From Yarrowia lipolytica (taxonomy: Eukaryota > Ascomycota > Dipodascomycetes > Dipodascales): a stretch of DNA of 64,000 bases. The notes below the pieces were generated by a model. That model was not told where the DNA came from and searched no databases. It saw only the letters and a list, made by a program, of their open reading frames with translations. The translations under genes were made by a program, and so were the position numbers. Location: contig NC_090770.1 of the NCBI RefSeq assembly GCF_001761485.1, positions 868,001-932,000 of the forward strand, in the 5' to 3' direction. Below, one piece after another: positions 42,057 to 53,779 of the stretch. The first letter of the stretch is position 1, and each line of letters begins with the position of its first letter.

Positions 42057-44125
42057 TTTCACTGACTGGTCGAGACGAGATGTGTCGAGTGGAGGTGCCA
42101 ATTTCGAGTATCAATTTGGATACTTGCTATATGCACTACCACGAGCAAAGGGCTAATCTCCGTCGGCCACTTAGGGGGTGAAATTGGGGGGTGGCGAAAA
42201 AAACAAGGAGATATCTTGGTAAAACCCCCAGCGGTGAATTATTCCCGGCCAGAATGGGGACCACCAACCCCTTATATATCGCCGTTTCAACGGTCTAAAC
42301 CTCCACCTCTCTTTTCTTGCACCCCGTTTAGGTTGCACCCCATTTGGCCAAAAATGATATTGTCAACACATGCAGGTCTCCCGTTCACACCAAAGCAGAA
42401 ATTGAGTTGGGGCAGCTTTTTATTTTATTTTTATTTTTTTGTGTTCTGGATACAGTACAATAGCAATTTTCCAGTGATGGAGACGCAAAAACTGCAGCTG
42501 ATGATAGGTGCGCCCCAGTGTTGGTTATTGATCGCAAGAAAAAAATAAATGAACATGACTATCGCCGAAAATAAACGCCTCAAGCCAGGTTTCAAGGTTG
42601 CTAATATTGAACCGTGTAGTTATAGCTTTTATCAACCGACCAAATATTATCAAATTACGATGAGCTACTTTGCACTTGTTTTTTTTAAATTTTTATATAT
42701 TGTACACTTGAGCAATACTCAGTTTTGCATCGTTTACTTTCTTGGGGTTTTTGTTTTTTTACCCCACGAGCCTACGTAGTTACTGCACGAGGCGAGTGCA
42801 TAGTTCATTAGCTAATTGGAGCTTGCCGACGATGAGCAAAAAAACCAAACAGAACAGAACAACAAACCTTTGGAGCTGCGACGAGAACACGAACGCGTCT
42901 GGGTGGTCGGGGGGTGGCTCCTTTGAGGAACAAGCCAGTTTTCTGAAAGACGTGCTGCTGGGCCTCAATGCTGCTTGGGGTGTTATTTGAAGGTGCTCGC
43001 TGCTACTCAACTGGCACCCCCCAGCCGCACTCTTCAGGCAACATAATTCTCAATTATGCTTAATGCTTCCGCAAGCCAACGCGAAACGAAAATCCCCCTT
43101 CCACTTTCGGATCCAATTAGACATCCCAAAGGGGCTGTCTTATGGTTTGGGGGTCGGTATCGTTCCGTGATCATGGATTGTCGGCGTGGCGGCTGCTTTT
43201 AATTGCTGCATCATTGGCTCTGTCTACAAGCACAAGAGGGATTTTCCATTGACAGGAGCACTGCGTGGCGTGTCTTTTCTTGTCTTCGCTACCTCTAGTT
43301 ACTTGGATAGTATGTGTTCACATTAAATATCTCGCTAAAATATGTGCCCACCAAATGCACCTGTGACACGCGTTAACACCTCAGACGTTACCGAAAAAAG
43401 GCATGTCTCAGCCAAATGTTCCACAGGTCATGTCCCACAGCATGTTTTCCGCATGTTTCCACTCCGTTTAGGTCTCGCCGAGTCTTTTTGTAGGGTCTTT
43501 GGCCAAAACACGCCGCTAAGACGCCTCACTGATCTGACTCGACACCGTTTGGGAACCTACTTGCAGAAACACCACACCGTTTGGGAGCCACGGTTTGGGA
43601 CACTGTCTGGGACCAGACGAAGAAGACTAAGGCAGCAATCTGGGGGCTAGCCCAGGTCCAAATCGGGGGGTTCGACAGCTGAAATGGATATCTCCAGTAG
43701 TCGGTATTCGGAATTCCTGAAACACTTACTGAAACGGGGGCATTTTGTCCTCATACCCTGGTCGACTGCCAATAAGGGAAACTGAGTTCCGGCTCGAGGT
43801 TGGGAGGCTTAATGAAGACTCAAATCGCTTTACTCATCAACGATACAGTTTAGTAGCATTAATTTTTTTTTTTCAATTTCTCAGGTTAAAACCAACAAGA
43901 AATGTAATATATATATATATATATTTTAGGGGAAATATATTTTTAGCTACTTTCCCTTTTCAAGAACTGCACTCGTAATAATACTCTTGATGTAACCCTC
44001 GTCAGTTCAATTCCCCTACTGTATCATATTCTCGAGTTAATGCACCGCCGAACCTAGATTCAGAATCCTCGCACAGCTACGAATCGTAGTCACCCCTTCC
44101 AACCCCGAAACGAACACGAGAAAAA
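42057..44125. other. Gene-free divergent upstream region
   Basis: About 2 kb between divergent genes, without a supported coding frame. TATATATCGCC-type sequence near 42270 and short T/A runs occur. A (TA)-rich microsatellite lies at about 43906-43925. Confidence 0.5.
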
Positions 44126-45511
44126 ATGCTGAGAACGGCCCTGAGACGAGCTGCCAAACCTTCCCGGGTGCCTCGAAGAACTCTCACAACCTCCCTTCCG
44201 GCTCTGTGCTCTCGAACAGAGTGCCAGAAGTCCGCCAACCAGCCCATCACCCTCACAGCCGAAACCAAGTCCATCTCGGACCGTCAGCAACTATATTGGA
44301 TCTCCCCTGAGTCTCCAGGCTCGGCATTTTTCCTGCCCCATGGCCAGCGAATCTACAGCCGACTGGGCGAGTTCATGCGACTGCAATTGCGGGTCTTTGG
44401 CTTTCAGGAAATCTCGTCTCCCATCATGTACAAAAACTCGTTGTGGAAGCAGTCTGGCCACTGGGAGAAATTCCAGGACGACATGTTCAGAGTGCAGCCT
44501 GGTCATGAAGAGACTTCTGTCGAGGAAGAGTTCTCTCTGAAGCCTATGAACTGTCCTGGGCATTGTCTTCTGTTCAACAGTCTGAAACGAAGCTACAGAG
44601 AGCTGCCTCTGAGATACTCTGACTTCTCGCCTTTGCATCGAAATGAGGCTTCCGGCGCTCTTAGTGGACTTACGCGTGTTCGACGGTTCCACCAGGATGA
44701 TGGACATATTTTCTGCACTCCTGAGCAGGTGGAGAGTGAGATTTCGCGAGCTCTCAAACTGGTGCAGCAGACCTACAACACTTTTGGGCTGGAGATTTCG
44801 CGTGTTGTGCTCTCTACCCGTCCCGAGACATTTATTGGAGATATTGAGCAGTGGAACGACGCAGAGAAGGCTCTGACCTCGGTGCTGGACTCATGGTCTG
44901 TTTCCAAGGGAAAGTGGGAGCTGAACGCTGGCGATGGTGCCTTTTACGGTCCCAAGATTGACATTCTCGTTAAGGACAAGCATGGAAAGGAACATCAAAC
45001 CGCTACTACGCAGCTCGACTTCCAGCTTCCGGAGCGGTTCCAGCTCAAGTACTTTGATGCATCCGAGACCGCCCAGAGGCCCGTTATGGTCCACCGGGCA
45101 GTGTACGGTTCGCTCGAGCGGTTCTTGGCTATTCTGATTGACCATTACGAAGGTAAGTGGCCCCTGTGGCTTTCCCCTCGACAGTGCATGGTGCTCCCCG
45201 TGGGAGAGGCTCAGAACGAGTTTGCCGAGAAGGTAGCTGCCCAGCTGTCTGGCCTTCCTTCCATCACAGATCAGTCCACTCCTCTGTCTGCTAGCACTTT
45301 GTTCTGCGATGTCGATACTCGATCTGAGACACTGGGCCAGAAGATTAAGCAGGCTCGAAACGAGGGATACTCTTATATTGCTGTGATTGGCGATAAGGAG
45401 ATGCAGGAGGGCAAGGTGACTGTCCAAAAGCCTGGTAAGAAGGACCGTCAGCTTCTAACTGTTGATGAGGCCCGAGACTTTTTCCACAAGGAGCAGAATG
45501 CTTTCAGATAA
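44126..45511 (+). CDS. MST1: Mitochondrial threonyl-tRNA synthetase
   Basis: Class II aminoacyl-tRNA synthetase charging mitochondrial tRNA-Thr. At 461 residues it matches the short yeast Mst1, which lacks the N-terminal editing domain of the cytosolic enzyme. Residues 1-30 are basic and Ser/Thr-rich, a likely mitochondrial presequence. The catalytic core shows SGHWEKFQDDMF (about 112-123), EFSLKPMNCPGHCLLF, motif 2 HRNEASGALSGLTRVRRFHQDDGHIFC (about 171-197) and motif 3 RPVMVHRAVYGSLERFLAILIDHY (about 318-341). The C-terminal part from about 350 is the anticodon-binding fold (WPLWLSPRQCMVLPVG). The ATG lies directly after an A-run leader. It is followed on the same strand by the CBP6-like gene, also mitochondrial, about 360 bases on. 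Confidence 0.96.
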   Translation: MLRTALRRAAKPSRVPRRTLTTSLPALCSRTECQKSANQPITLTAETKSISDRQQLYWISPESPGSAFFLPHGQRIYSRLGEFMRLQLRVFGFQEISSPIMYKNSLWKQSGHWEKFQDDMFRVQPGHEETSVEEEFSLKPMNCPGHCLLFNSLKRSYRELPLRYSDFSPLHRNEASGALSGLTRVRRFHQDDGHIFCTPEQVESEISRALKLVQQTYNTFGLEISRVVLSTRPETFIGDIEQWNDAEKALTSVLDSWSVSKGKWELNAGDGAFYGPKIDILVKDKHGKEHQTATTQLDFQLPERFQLKYFDASETAQRPVMVHRAVYGSLERFLAILIDHYEGKWPLWLSPRQCMVLPVGEAQNEFAEKVAAQLSGLPSITDQSTPLSASTLFCDVDTRSETLGQKIKQARNEGYSYIAVIGDKEMQEGKVTVQKPGKKDRQLLTVDEARDFFHKEQNAFR

Positions 45512-45872
45512 CGAGACCCTTGACGACAGCGTCAAAATTGTACATAGTTATTGATAAAATGAAATTGAGCCACTTCATAAGTGTTTATTTCATTTCATTC
45601 ATCTTTTTGAGGTCCTTTTCAGCTCGAACCTTTCCAAAATGCAATATGTCGAAAATCTACCCAACCCATAATCGAACCCACAAACTACCTCATTGCAGCC
45701 ACCCAGGGCTCAGTTAGTAATCGGCCTGACGTTGTTTGTCGAAACTCTATTCGGGCGGTCCTTCAAGGTTTTGGAAAAATCAGTGTCACGACAGACAAGA
45801 CATCCGGAAACGATACCTTGGTACACGTGCGTGTGGCATTCTAACGGCTCTTCCAACTAACCATCTTTCGCC
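45512..45872. other. Spacer between MST1 and the CBP6-like gene
   Basis: About 360 bases holding the MST1 terminator side and the promoter of the CBP6-like gene; no frame and no specific site recognised. Confidence 0.4.
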
Positions 45873-46735
45873 ATGTCCAACCAAGTCGTCAAGCAGATCC
45901 TCAAGAAGTTGGATCAGTGGCCCATGGACTCTGTGAAGCATTATGCCTCTTTCCGAGACACCATGATTGAGCATTACGAGCCCATGGTCAACCAGACCCC
46001 CACAAAGACCGAGCAGGCCTTCCTGGAGAAGCAGAACGAGGCTTTTGGCGTTCTCCTCAGCGACAAATACATGAAGAAGGTGAGTATGGCCCTCAGGAGG
46101 GTGTAGGCAGGGAGCAGACAGGGGCAGAACAGGGAGAAGACAGGGAGAAAGGGAAAGAAGGGAGCAGACAGGGAGCAGACAGAGGATGAGACGGGAACCG
46201 ACAAGGGTTTCTCTGTGAGAATGGCAATCCAATGATACTTCTGGCTGTGAATGAGAGTGTTCCGATCTGGGTATGCTTGGGTTCTATAACGACTCAGGAC
46301 TCAGTAGACATATTCAGCTTCTCGTTGGGCATCTGCAAAAAACCGATGTTGCGTGCTCTGTGTCCATATGTGCCCTAACTGAGAGTCTCAGGCAATCGGA
46401 ACATCTCAATGGTTTCTCTGACTGAATACCTCATGCTTCCAAGTGTGAGAGAAAGAGGAAGACTACAATACTACAGATACAGCTGCGGACTTGTGTCCCT
46501 GTACAGAATCTCTACTACAATTGCTTCTTGCCTACGTCTATTGCAGCTGCTTCAGGCTCGCCCGATATCCCTTAGGCTCTCCTATTCCGTTTAAATACTA
46601 ACACAGTTCCCCTTGACAGCCGTCACTCTCGAGCCACCAAAGGACCCCGAGTACTACAGTCGACTGGTGCAGGATATCGGAGCACCCGAAGACAAGTCTC
46701 TCTTGGGCAAGCTTCGTCAGTACATTCGATTCTAA
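45873..46735 (+). CDS. CBP6: CBP6-type mitochondrial cytochrome b assembly factor, two exons
   Basis: A 111-residue protein in two exons. Exon 1 is 45873-46079. The intron is 46080-46606 (527 bp) with GTGAGT at its start and TACTAACACAG at its end. Exon 2 is 46607-46735 and stays in frame. The N-terminus (MSNQVVKQILKKLDQWP, then SFRD) and the end (PKDPEYYSRLVQDI, then a short basic tail) resemble Cbp6/UQCC2, which with Cbp3 binds mitochondrial ribosomes, helps translate cytochrome b mRNA and stabilises new cytochrome b for complex III. An alternative AG 13 bases further (46619) lacks the branch-site spacing and would shift the frame. Standing next to mitochondrial ThrRS fits the theme but is not evidence. 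Confidence 0.8.
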
Positions 46736-46960
46736 AAAAATCTGTATATAAGTTATGAATTGGCATGTTGTATGGTTCGCATATGGACGTAGCCGTGAGA
46801 GAATGGGTTGAGTGCAAGCGAAATACCCTCTTTCTCTCCCCCATCTTAGAGGACCCAGTCACTCACTCTCTAGGGCTCTTATCGTTTGTACATACGATAC
46901 CCCGCTTAAATTTGTCTCATGCAAGTGAGCGATTTGCTCTTGTCTTCACTGAACCCCAAA

Positions 46961-47163
46961 TGTCTGAAGATACCAAACTGCGAATGAAGATGGAGCGCGA
47001 GCTGGAGCTGCGGCGCAGCAATTTGGACGAGCTCAAGTCGCGGCTGAACGAGCAGGACGCCGAGCGACACGAGTCCCAAAACGAACGGAGCAAACAGACA
47101 TCACCAAAGGTGATGATACGGCGGAAGGAGTACTGTCTATGCTATTGCTGCTTGGATCAATAG
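46961..47163 (+). CDS. Possible small gene: charged coil N-terminus, continuation uncertain
   Basis: From the ATG at 46961 a 67-codon frame encodes MSEDTKLRMKMERELELRR and then a charged helical segment up to SERSKQTSPK-like sequence; its last 17 codons look random. Starting where the frame degrades (about 47110), the next frame over reads GDDTAEGVLSMLLLLGSIV, like a membrane helix, and further on a third frame gives LILAAIMLLDVGSLMSYELT. This could be a membrane protein gene with an unrecognised intron or a sequence error, or chance. No canonical donor was found at the right place. I give only the part from the ATG to the first stop. Confidence 0.4.
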
Positions 47164-48649
47164 TAGTGGGATGGTACTTGGTAGACAGCGTCATGCTTGG
47201 TGAGGGAGACGGCACCGTACTCAGGCTAGCGTGCTACTGCTGGTGGACCGCGATTGGCTGATCTTGGCAGCCATCATGTTGCTCGATGTCGGCTCGTTAA
47301 TGAGCTACGAACTGACCAAGGGTATCTGGTGGCCGCTGGTCCAGTGGTCATGGCCAGCGCAGCCATATTTCTGAACCATCGGCATCAGAACGAGATCCAT
47401 CGAAGAGAACAGGTAAGGAACAACACAATCGAAAGAGGAGCTAGCAAATCAACTCTGATACCAAAGATAATTACAGTGAGTCGGCACACACCTCACAGCT
47501 ACCACAACACACTCTCTCACTAACATGAATGGCAAGGTTAGCACGTTTGCCAGAAGAGCCAGTCAAAACATGAGTATCATTGCCCTACCTGTCTACCCCA
47601 TTGCCTCCACCAACCCAGTTACTCTCTTGAGGGTACAATACAGTACAATAGGTACTTGTACCTTCCATCTGCTGTCTTCCAATAAACCGCTTGTGGACAA
47701 TTTTCTCGTCAGCATGAAGAATCACTTCCTGGATCGATCTGTCCACTCCAAGTTGACCTGGCATAGCTTCACTGTGAAAAGGACATTGGAGAGAATTCAG
47801 ATATTGCAACCAAGGGGCCAACCGAGGATGTTCAAGTATATACTGTAGGTACTGTAGCTACAGTATTTACAGACTTTGATAGTGCCTGATGTTCAAAACC
47901 ATTGTCATACAAGCATGTACATATTGTACAGTAGTCGATAGACAACTACTCTACAAGTACAAGTGCAAGCACTGTAGTCACGAACTTCCACACCCAACAA
48001 GTTATTGCCGCCATTCCAAGGGAAAGTTCCCGATACACCGTTGATACCACCGTCTGCCTTACTATCACACGATCGCACGCTACTCCCCTAACCCACAATC
48101 GTATTCGCTTGTGGGTTAGGGACATGCATAAAAGGCACGCCAACACAGCCACGATGCCAACGGTCCCATATGTGTCTTGTACGAGGAGAGAGTATACGAC
48201 GAGCTGGATCTGGAGATTTGAGATTCGGCGGTATTTCGAAACAGCTCTTTTAAGCTCCCAAAAACAGACGTGCAGATAATATCGATCAGACTGACAGGAC
48301 ACAAGTCTGCGCAGTAGCTCGATTCTCATGCAGGCAACCAGAATTGCAAACGGCTGCATTTTGTTTCTTTTGTCTTGATTTGAATACGCTTTTTTTGGAC
48401 TTGAATAATGTGTCTCCTTAGTACTTGTTGATCCACTACTCACATGATGCCATGCGATCATCACCGTCTCCATCAGGTCCTCCATTATCTGGGGTTGCTC
48501 ATTGACTTCGCAATGCAGCGTACATTGAGTTTATCTCTAACAACCTTGCATGACTTGGAGGAGTCGCGCAAACCGAATCCGAATTCTTGTCAAGTTCACT
48601 ACGTACGAGTACCAATACTTGTATCACCTTTTGCTGCACCACCACCACC
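47164..48649. other. Mostly gene-free stretch
   Basis: The first 350 bases may include the rest of the uncertain gene before it (hydrophobic frames, a possible GTAAGG donor near 47413). From 47530 to 48649 no coding frame is supported. Confidence 0.4.
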
Positions 48650-49360
48650 ATGCTCAATTACAGCAAAGTCATTTTCATAGGCGACAGTCTGACGGAGCTG
48701 TCGTTCGACCCGACACAATTCGGCCTGGGGTCTGCGCTGAGCCACCACTTTCGCCGCAGAGCCGATGTCTACAACCGAGGGCTGAGTGGCTACAACTCTG
48801 TGTGGCTCGAAGACCAGATTGACAGGATATGCCTGGAGTTTGAAGACTCAGCAAGTCAGGTGGTGTTGATCATTCTGTGGCTGGGTACCAACGACTCAGT
48901 GATCCCAGGAAACCCACATCATGTGCTGGAGTCCGAGTTCCTCACCAATCTCAAGAAGTACACCGCCAAGTTGCTGAGCACGTTCCCCGAAGCAAATCTT
49001 CTGCTTCTCACTCCGGCGCCCATTAACATGACCCAACTGCAGGTGAGTACCCTGAGTGACAGCGGCAAAGCAAGGACACCCGAGTTGGCGCTGCAATACG
49101 CCCAAATCGTGGTCAGGTTTTTCCGGGAACAATGCCAACCAGATCCGCACGTCAAATGCATCGATTTGTACAATCTTTTGGGAAGCGGCAAAGATGACGA
49201 CTTCTACGTTGATGGCGTCCATCTGAACTCGGCAGGATACAGAGAAGTGTGGAACGCGGTGCATCAGGAGCTTGTGGGCTGGGTCGAACTACCTCTGATC
49301 GAGCCTCATTGGACAGTCAAGGCTGGAGAGCAGAAGCTAGGGGAGGATCACACCGGATGA
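48650..49360 (+). CDS. IAH1: GDSL/SGNH esterase, IAH1-like (isoamyl acetate-hydrolysing)
   Basis: A 236-residue SGNH hydrolase close to yeast Iah1, which hydrolyses acetate esters such as isoamyl acetate. The four blocks are visible: block I VIFIGDSLTE with nucleophile Ser13, block II Gly in NRGLSGYNS, block III GTND in ILWLGTNDS (about 78-86), and block V DGVHLNSAGY with the Asp-x-x-His pair (about 185-194). No signal peptide; probably cytosolic. The start is the ATG at 48650 (MLNYSKVIFIGDS); a longer frame upstream is His/Thr-rich leader sequence. A GTGAGT in the middle (49043) lies in an open frame with no matching acceptor and is not taken as an intron. Confidence 0.92.
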   Translation: MLNYSKVIFIGDSLTELSFDPTQFGLGSALSHHFRRRADVYNRGLSGYNSVWLEDQIDRICLEFEDSASQVVLIILWLGTNDSVIPGNPHHVLESEFLTNLKKYTAKLLSTFPEANLLLLTPAPINMTQLQVSTLSDSGKARTPELALQYAQIVVRFFREQCQPDPHVKCIDLYNLLGSGKDDDFYVDGVHLNSAGYREVWNAVHQELVGWVELPLIEPHWTVKAGEQKLGEDHTG

Positions 49361-50928
49361 GAAATTGGAATATAGCATAGATGGGCATTGGGGCATGTGG
49401 CTTCTAAACGACAAAAAAGGAACATAGCCGACGATATTACTGCGGCATGGAGTACAATTAGCATGGGAAAAGCATTGACTAGACAGTATATATGAAATTT
49501 ATCTGTAAGGATATTCATGAACATGTCCTAGACCACAAGTGGGTTCTGGCTGGCTTTCAGAGCTAACATCAGACGACAATACAGCATGATAAGGGAATAA
49601 TAACTAGAAGAGAACAGTTGAAGGTGAATAATGCCCGAAAAAATGCTGCAAATGTATCTTCAGGTGAGAAATTATTATCTCTCTTGTCTTCCTGTCCCTG
49701 TCTCCGATTCCCAAGACGTTCCAACAATGCTGGAAACTGATTTTTTGACAATTTGCTTCGTTGGAAGAACCAGAAGTTCACTAATATGGATTGTAAGACG
49801 TTAGAGGAAACTATGGCCAAAAATATTAGTTTCCCAGCACGGAATCACCATGTATGCGACAATCTCACGATGTGTCCCTGTCTCCACCTTTCAAAGATTT
49901 CAGTCAAGCAAGCAGCCATATATAATAATTACAAGACAGAGGCTGCTCTAGAATTGAATGTCTCATTCTAGACTCTGACTGAATGAATTAGCCCGAGAAA
50001 GGGAATATCGCTTGTTCAGGTATCGAGGACGATCTGATCTACACTAGAAACAGAGTGAGTGGAGAGACAATCCTATTCCACAACAGTCAACCATGACGTA
50101 TAATGGGCTGCTATTGTGATCGAACGAGAAGTACTACTATCAGGAATGCTTTGCAACTAATCATATCAGATTTCTTTTCCCCAGACCTGAATTGCGGTTG
50201 AAGTCAGGTACAATTGTGAGTATGGGCTCAGTCTGAAACAAATGTGTGTCTATCTTCTTGCAGCCAGACCCCGTTGCTTTAGGAGATATTTCTTTGAAAC
50301 TGTCAATAGCACACGTTTTTCGATATCCGGGGATTCCCATAATCCGACACTGCCTCGTTCCTGAAACGCCTCTGTCCCTGAATGTCTCATTACTGCGTCT
50401 CATCCCCCTTGCATACTGCCAAGAGAATCTGGAGGAGTGACTGATGTGGAGTGCTTACTGAGAATCAGGCATTGTTGAAAGCATACAAAGGTACAATACA
50501 GTACTGTACATACAGTGTGTAGAGTGTTTCAAACGTCTTGTTCGATAGAGACGCTTTACTCTCAGGTCGAAGTCTCCTCTACTGGTATTAACGATTGCCC
50601 CTTTTGTAGAAAACTTTCATGCTTCCGTGTAGCCCTCCCCCTGACCAGAAAAAACAGTTACCGATGAAGCGATACTTGCTAGAAGTTCACAATGCCCTGA
50701 AGATCAGTTTCATCAAAGTCACTTGGCTCATACTGCGTTTTATATCGACCTCCACCGAGCCCACATTAAGTTATGCATCCTGCCGCGTTGGCATAGAGCC
50801 GCCGAGGAATTAGATTGGAAGAAATATGAAACCCGAGAGGCCGAATGAAGCTGAAACGCGATAAAAGATGGTATTTTAAAGAGCTGAACATCTCCCTGCC
50901 AGTTCCGTAGCCTCCCCCCAACCCCATC
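49361..50928. other. Gene-free stretch
   Basis: About 1.57 kb with only short frames, none with a recognisable product. Nothing else was noticed besides AT-rich patches. Confidence 0.5.
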
Positions 50929-51369
50929 ATGAACGTCGTGACACTTCTTCTTTACGTCTCTACAGTCTCAGCTGTAGTAGTGACAGTCACGCTCATCGAG
51001 ACCGCCCAAGCGGTGGATTCTTCAAGAGCTGCAACCACCAAAAGTATGACTTCAACCAGCTCTTCTAGTCGAGCTCAGATTCTGGCCACTGGTACTCCTC
51101 CAATGTTTGCCAGCGCCAAGAATGCTATTATCTCCAACGTCAGAAGCCTGAAGGTCCCCTCAGCCTCTGGCTACCTTGCCAAAGATGTGGAGCCAACCCA
51201 GAGCGTTACTCCTTTTACCTTATCGTCCAGTGTTTCTCCCGCAACTACAGCATCTGCCAACCCGACCAGCGCTGTATCTGTCGCTCAGACTAACTCTGTC
51301 TCTAGGACTGGTGTCAGCGTGATGTTCTTGAGCCTCTCTTTTGTTTTGGTGACGTGCTCTATTGCTTGA
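50929..51369 (+). CDS. Small Ser/Thr-rich secreted protein, probably GPI-anchored
   Basis: A 146-residue precursor with a hydrophobic N-terminus (MNVVTLLLYVSTVSAVVVTV, signal-like), a middle of Ser, Thr, Ala and Val, and a hydrophobic C-terminus (VSVMFLSLSFVLVTCSIA). That is the plan of a small GPI-anchored wall or membrane mannoprotein. No domain or repeat is recognised. It sits just upstream of a relic of another wall-protein gene on the same strand, so this may be a wall-protein locus that has lost a member. The secretion call is an inference from composition. Confidence 0.65.
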   Translation: MNVVTLLLYVSTVSAVVVTVTLIETAQAVDSSRAATTKSMTSTSSSSRAQILATGTPPMFASAKNAIISNVRSLKVPSASGYLAKDVEPTQSVTPFTLSSSVSPATTASANPTSAVSVAQTNSVSRTGVSVMFLSLSFVLVTCSIA

Positions 51370-51453
51370 ACGTACTCTCAGTGCTGGACATTGACAACAG
51401 TCCATATATTTATAACTAACGTATACCCATGAATGAAGACTTATTACTCGAGG

Positions 51454-51830
51454 TTGTTGTAGAAATATTGGAGAGGAGTGACGGAGAGTGCGAGAACAAG
51501 AAGACCAAGAACCCCGAGGCTGATCCTTCTCCCACCGCCCCTCTGACCACCTAAACCACCATTGTTGAGGGTGTCACCAAGACCATCACCGAGGAGTGCT
51601 CCACTGAGGTCCCCGCTTCTGAGGGCCCCAAGCCTACCTCCGAGGCTCCCGCTGCCTCCCCCACTCTTTCTGCTTCCGTCGACCTCACCACAAAGGTCAC
51701 CATCGTTGAGGGTATCACCAAGACACTGACCGATGCTTCCACCATTGCCCCCGCTCCTTATGGTGAGTCCAAGCCCGAGCCCAAGCCCGAGCTCTCCGAG
51801 GGTAAGCCCGCTCCTTCCGGAGGGAGGTGA
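51454..51830 (+). pseudogene. Relic of a repetitive cell-wall protein gene
   Basis: One plus-strand frame reads as wall-protein sequence over about 125 codons: a repeated motif TTIVEGVTKTIT and VTIVEGITKTLT, with Pro/Glu/Ala/Ser-rich spacers (SKPEPKPELSEGKPAPSGG) and a codon choice (ACC, GTC, GAG, AAG, CCC) like that of highly expressed genes. There is no ATG and no signal peptide, and a TAA interrupts the frame at 51552-51554. No frame continues on either side. This looks like the leftover middle of a secreted wall protein related in style, though not in sequence, to the gene just upstream. Confidence 0.7.
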
Positions 51831-53721
51831 CTACGTGACAGAAACTTCACTACAGTACACTGTATACGACTTTTCCGATTCTTGGACATTTCCTTAATCA
51901 ACCTTCTCGACACCAATGCTCGAAAAATGAAACGGGAATTGTTGAAGACAGTTCTCTAGGCTAAAGTAAAAGCTACCAAACTAATGACACAGCTTAACTA
52001 CTTCAGATATCTCAACTCAACTAAAGATACGAGCATATGTATTCTTGGAACCATCTAAAGGGTTGGTCTTAGCCAATGAAAGATTCACACGTAAAGGATG
52101 TTGTGGGGAACTTGAAGAATACCTGTACCACCTCCTGACACAGCCCACCACAAACAACACAAATGACAACTTCTTTTACCGGTGTCCATACAGCCAAACA
52201 TGTGTGTTCCATTTCACGTTTCGCGACTAGGAAACTAACATACCGTTATGCGAGTTCCCACGAACCAAGAGGCTTCAGCACTCTAGCAGAAGTACATACA
52301 GTACGAGTATTGTATTGTAGCTGCTTGTACTCCTACTTGTGTTTGTAATAACTATTTGGCCTACAGTAGAAGACGTGGTATACAGACCCTATACGTCTCG
52401 GGTCCAGTTCGATGGCCGCCAGTTGTATCTTTTTCAATGTCTTGTTACGGAATGCGCTTGATGTACTTTCACGGCATGTACAGTATGTACAGTACTCGAA
52501 CTCATACCTGTTCCAGCACGTGTTGAACGTCGTGAATGGAATGGAGACACACCTTTGCATTCCTTACCCCAGCTTTGAGAGTGTCTAATTCACCACGTTA
52601 ACCTTCGGGGTATATTATTGGTTGTGCCAGAGAGGGCTAATAAAGGACTTAAAAGGCCGTTGTTTTGGACCGAGAAAAGTGGGATTTGCGGAATTGAACG
52701 CGCTTTTCATCTTCAGACGGCTGACGGGCGTCTCTGTCTCCGTCGAATTTTCGCCACCGCCATTGGCTCAGCAACCATGCTCTGTCTCATCGTGCTCTTA
52801 CTGAATAACCATAGTGGGTCTGCACCACTTTTGAGTTAGGGCATCTAGGTTAAATCAAGAACATGTGGGGGACCCTTGGTGGCGAACTGTCGGTCGGAAT
52901 CTGATTATTTGAACCGTGGCCTGCATATCTCTTGTGGTCCATGTATTGGTGGTGGCAAAACCTGACTGCTACTTGTAGACACTTGTTGTTGCTCTCAATA
53001 GCCAAAATAAAGACCCCAACCACGTGGACAGACCAGCGATGGTTCAAAATAACGCTCTCGAGAGCGCCAAAGTGTCCAAATTAGTCGTCAAGACAGCTCA
53101 TTGCGGCTGCTCATAGCTCAGTTGCTAAGGCACAAAAGTGCGACACCACAGCACCCTGTATTGGGAATCTGGGGTATGTACATACTGTACGGTAACAAGC
53201 ACCGTAGTTGTTGGAGCGAAGGGGCGCTAGGTCCCCCCAGCAGTCGGACGGACACTTGCTCTTTTGAGGGAATAAGTATCGTATACTCGAACCAGTGGAA
53301 ACCACGGTGTAGAGTCGCTTCGAATGCACCACCTGTTCCCTCATTATTAGCAACTGTTTATTTCCAAATCCAGCAGAAATTACCTCGACCCGTTTCTTAT
53401 CTGGGAGGACCATGCTGGACCCAACAACGGGTAACAGTGTGATTTTCTAGCTTGAAAGTGTGGGAATCAAAAGAGAAGGGGCATCTGGATTAATTTTTGT
53501 CTTCATATTCTTTGTAAACACCGTCTGGCAGCCCTCATAGGTGGTCCGAATTTTGGTCCTTCTGACATCACCGCGCTTTAGGTTATCCGACATGCATATT
53601 CATTTAACTGCGTGAAGCGACTCAACACACCGTGCAGGCACAAAAAAAATACGCGTTTCGGATCTCAATCCTCACCCACAACCCACTCAGATTTGGTCTA
53701 CCAAGTACAGGTAGAATTTTG
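51831..53721. other. Gene-free stretch
   Basis: About 1.9 kb without a supported gene. A weak tRNA-like string near 53110 was examined and rejected. The last 150 bases are the probable leader of the IBTK-like gene. Confidence 0.5.
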
Positions 53722-53775
53722 GTGAGTACGACGCAAGACGGCTCCAGCGACACGAAAACGAGTCGACTAACACAG
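53722..53775 (+). other. 54-bp intron in the 5' UTR of the IBTK-like gene
   Basis: GTGAGT at 53722-53727 and GACTAACACAG ending at 53775 match the intron signals of this genome. The intron ends four bases before the ATG at 53780. It is very short but keeps all three signals. Confidence 0.7.
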
Positions 53776-53779
53776 ACAC

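Noticed and set aside
49043-49100. GTGAGT inside the IAH1-like gene as a possible intron donor
   Set aside because: The frame is open through it, the protein reads normally across it, and no CTAAC-AG acceptor follows.
53109-53180. tRNA-like string with TAGCTCAGTTGC (A-box like)
   Set aside because: No acceptor pairing, no T arm and no B box; it does not fold as a tRNA.
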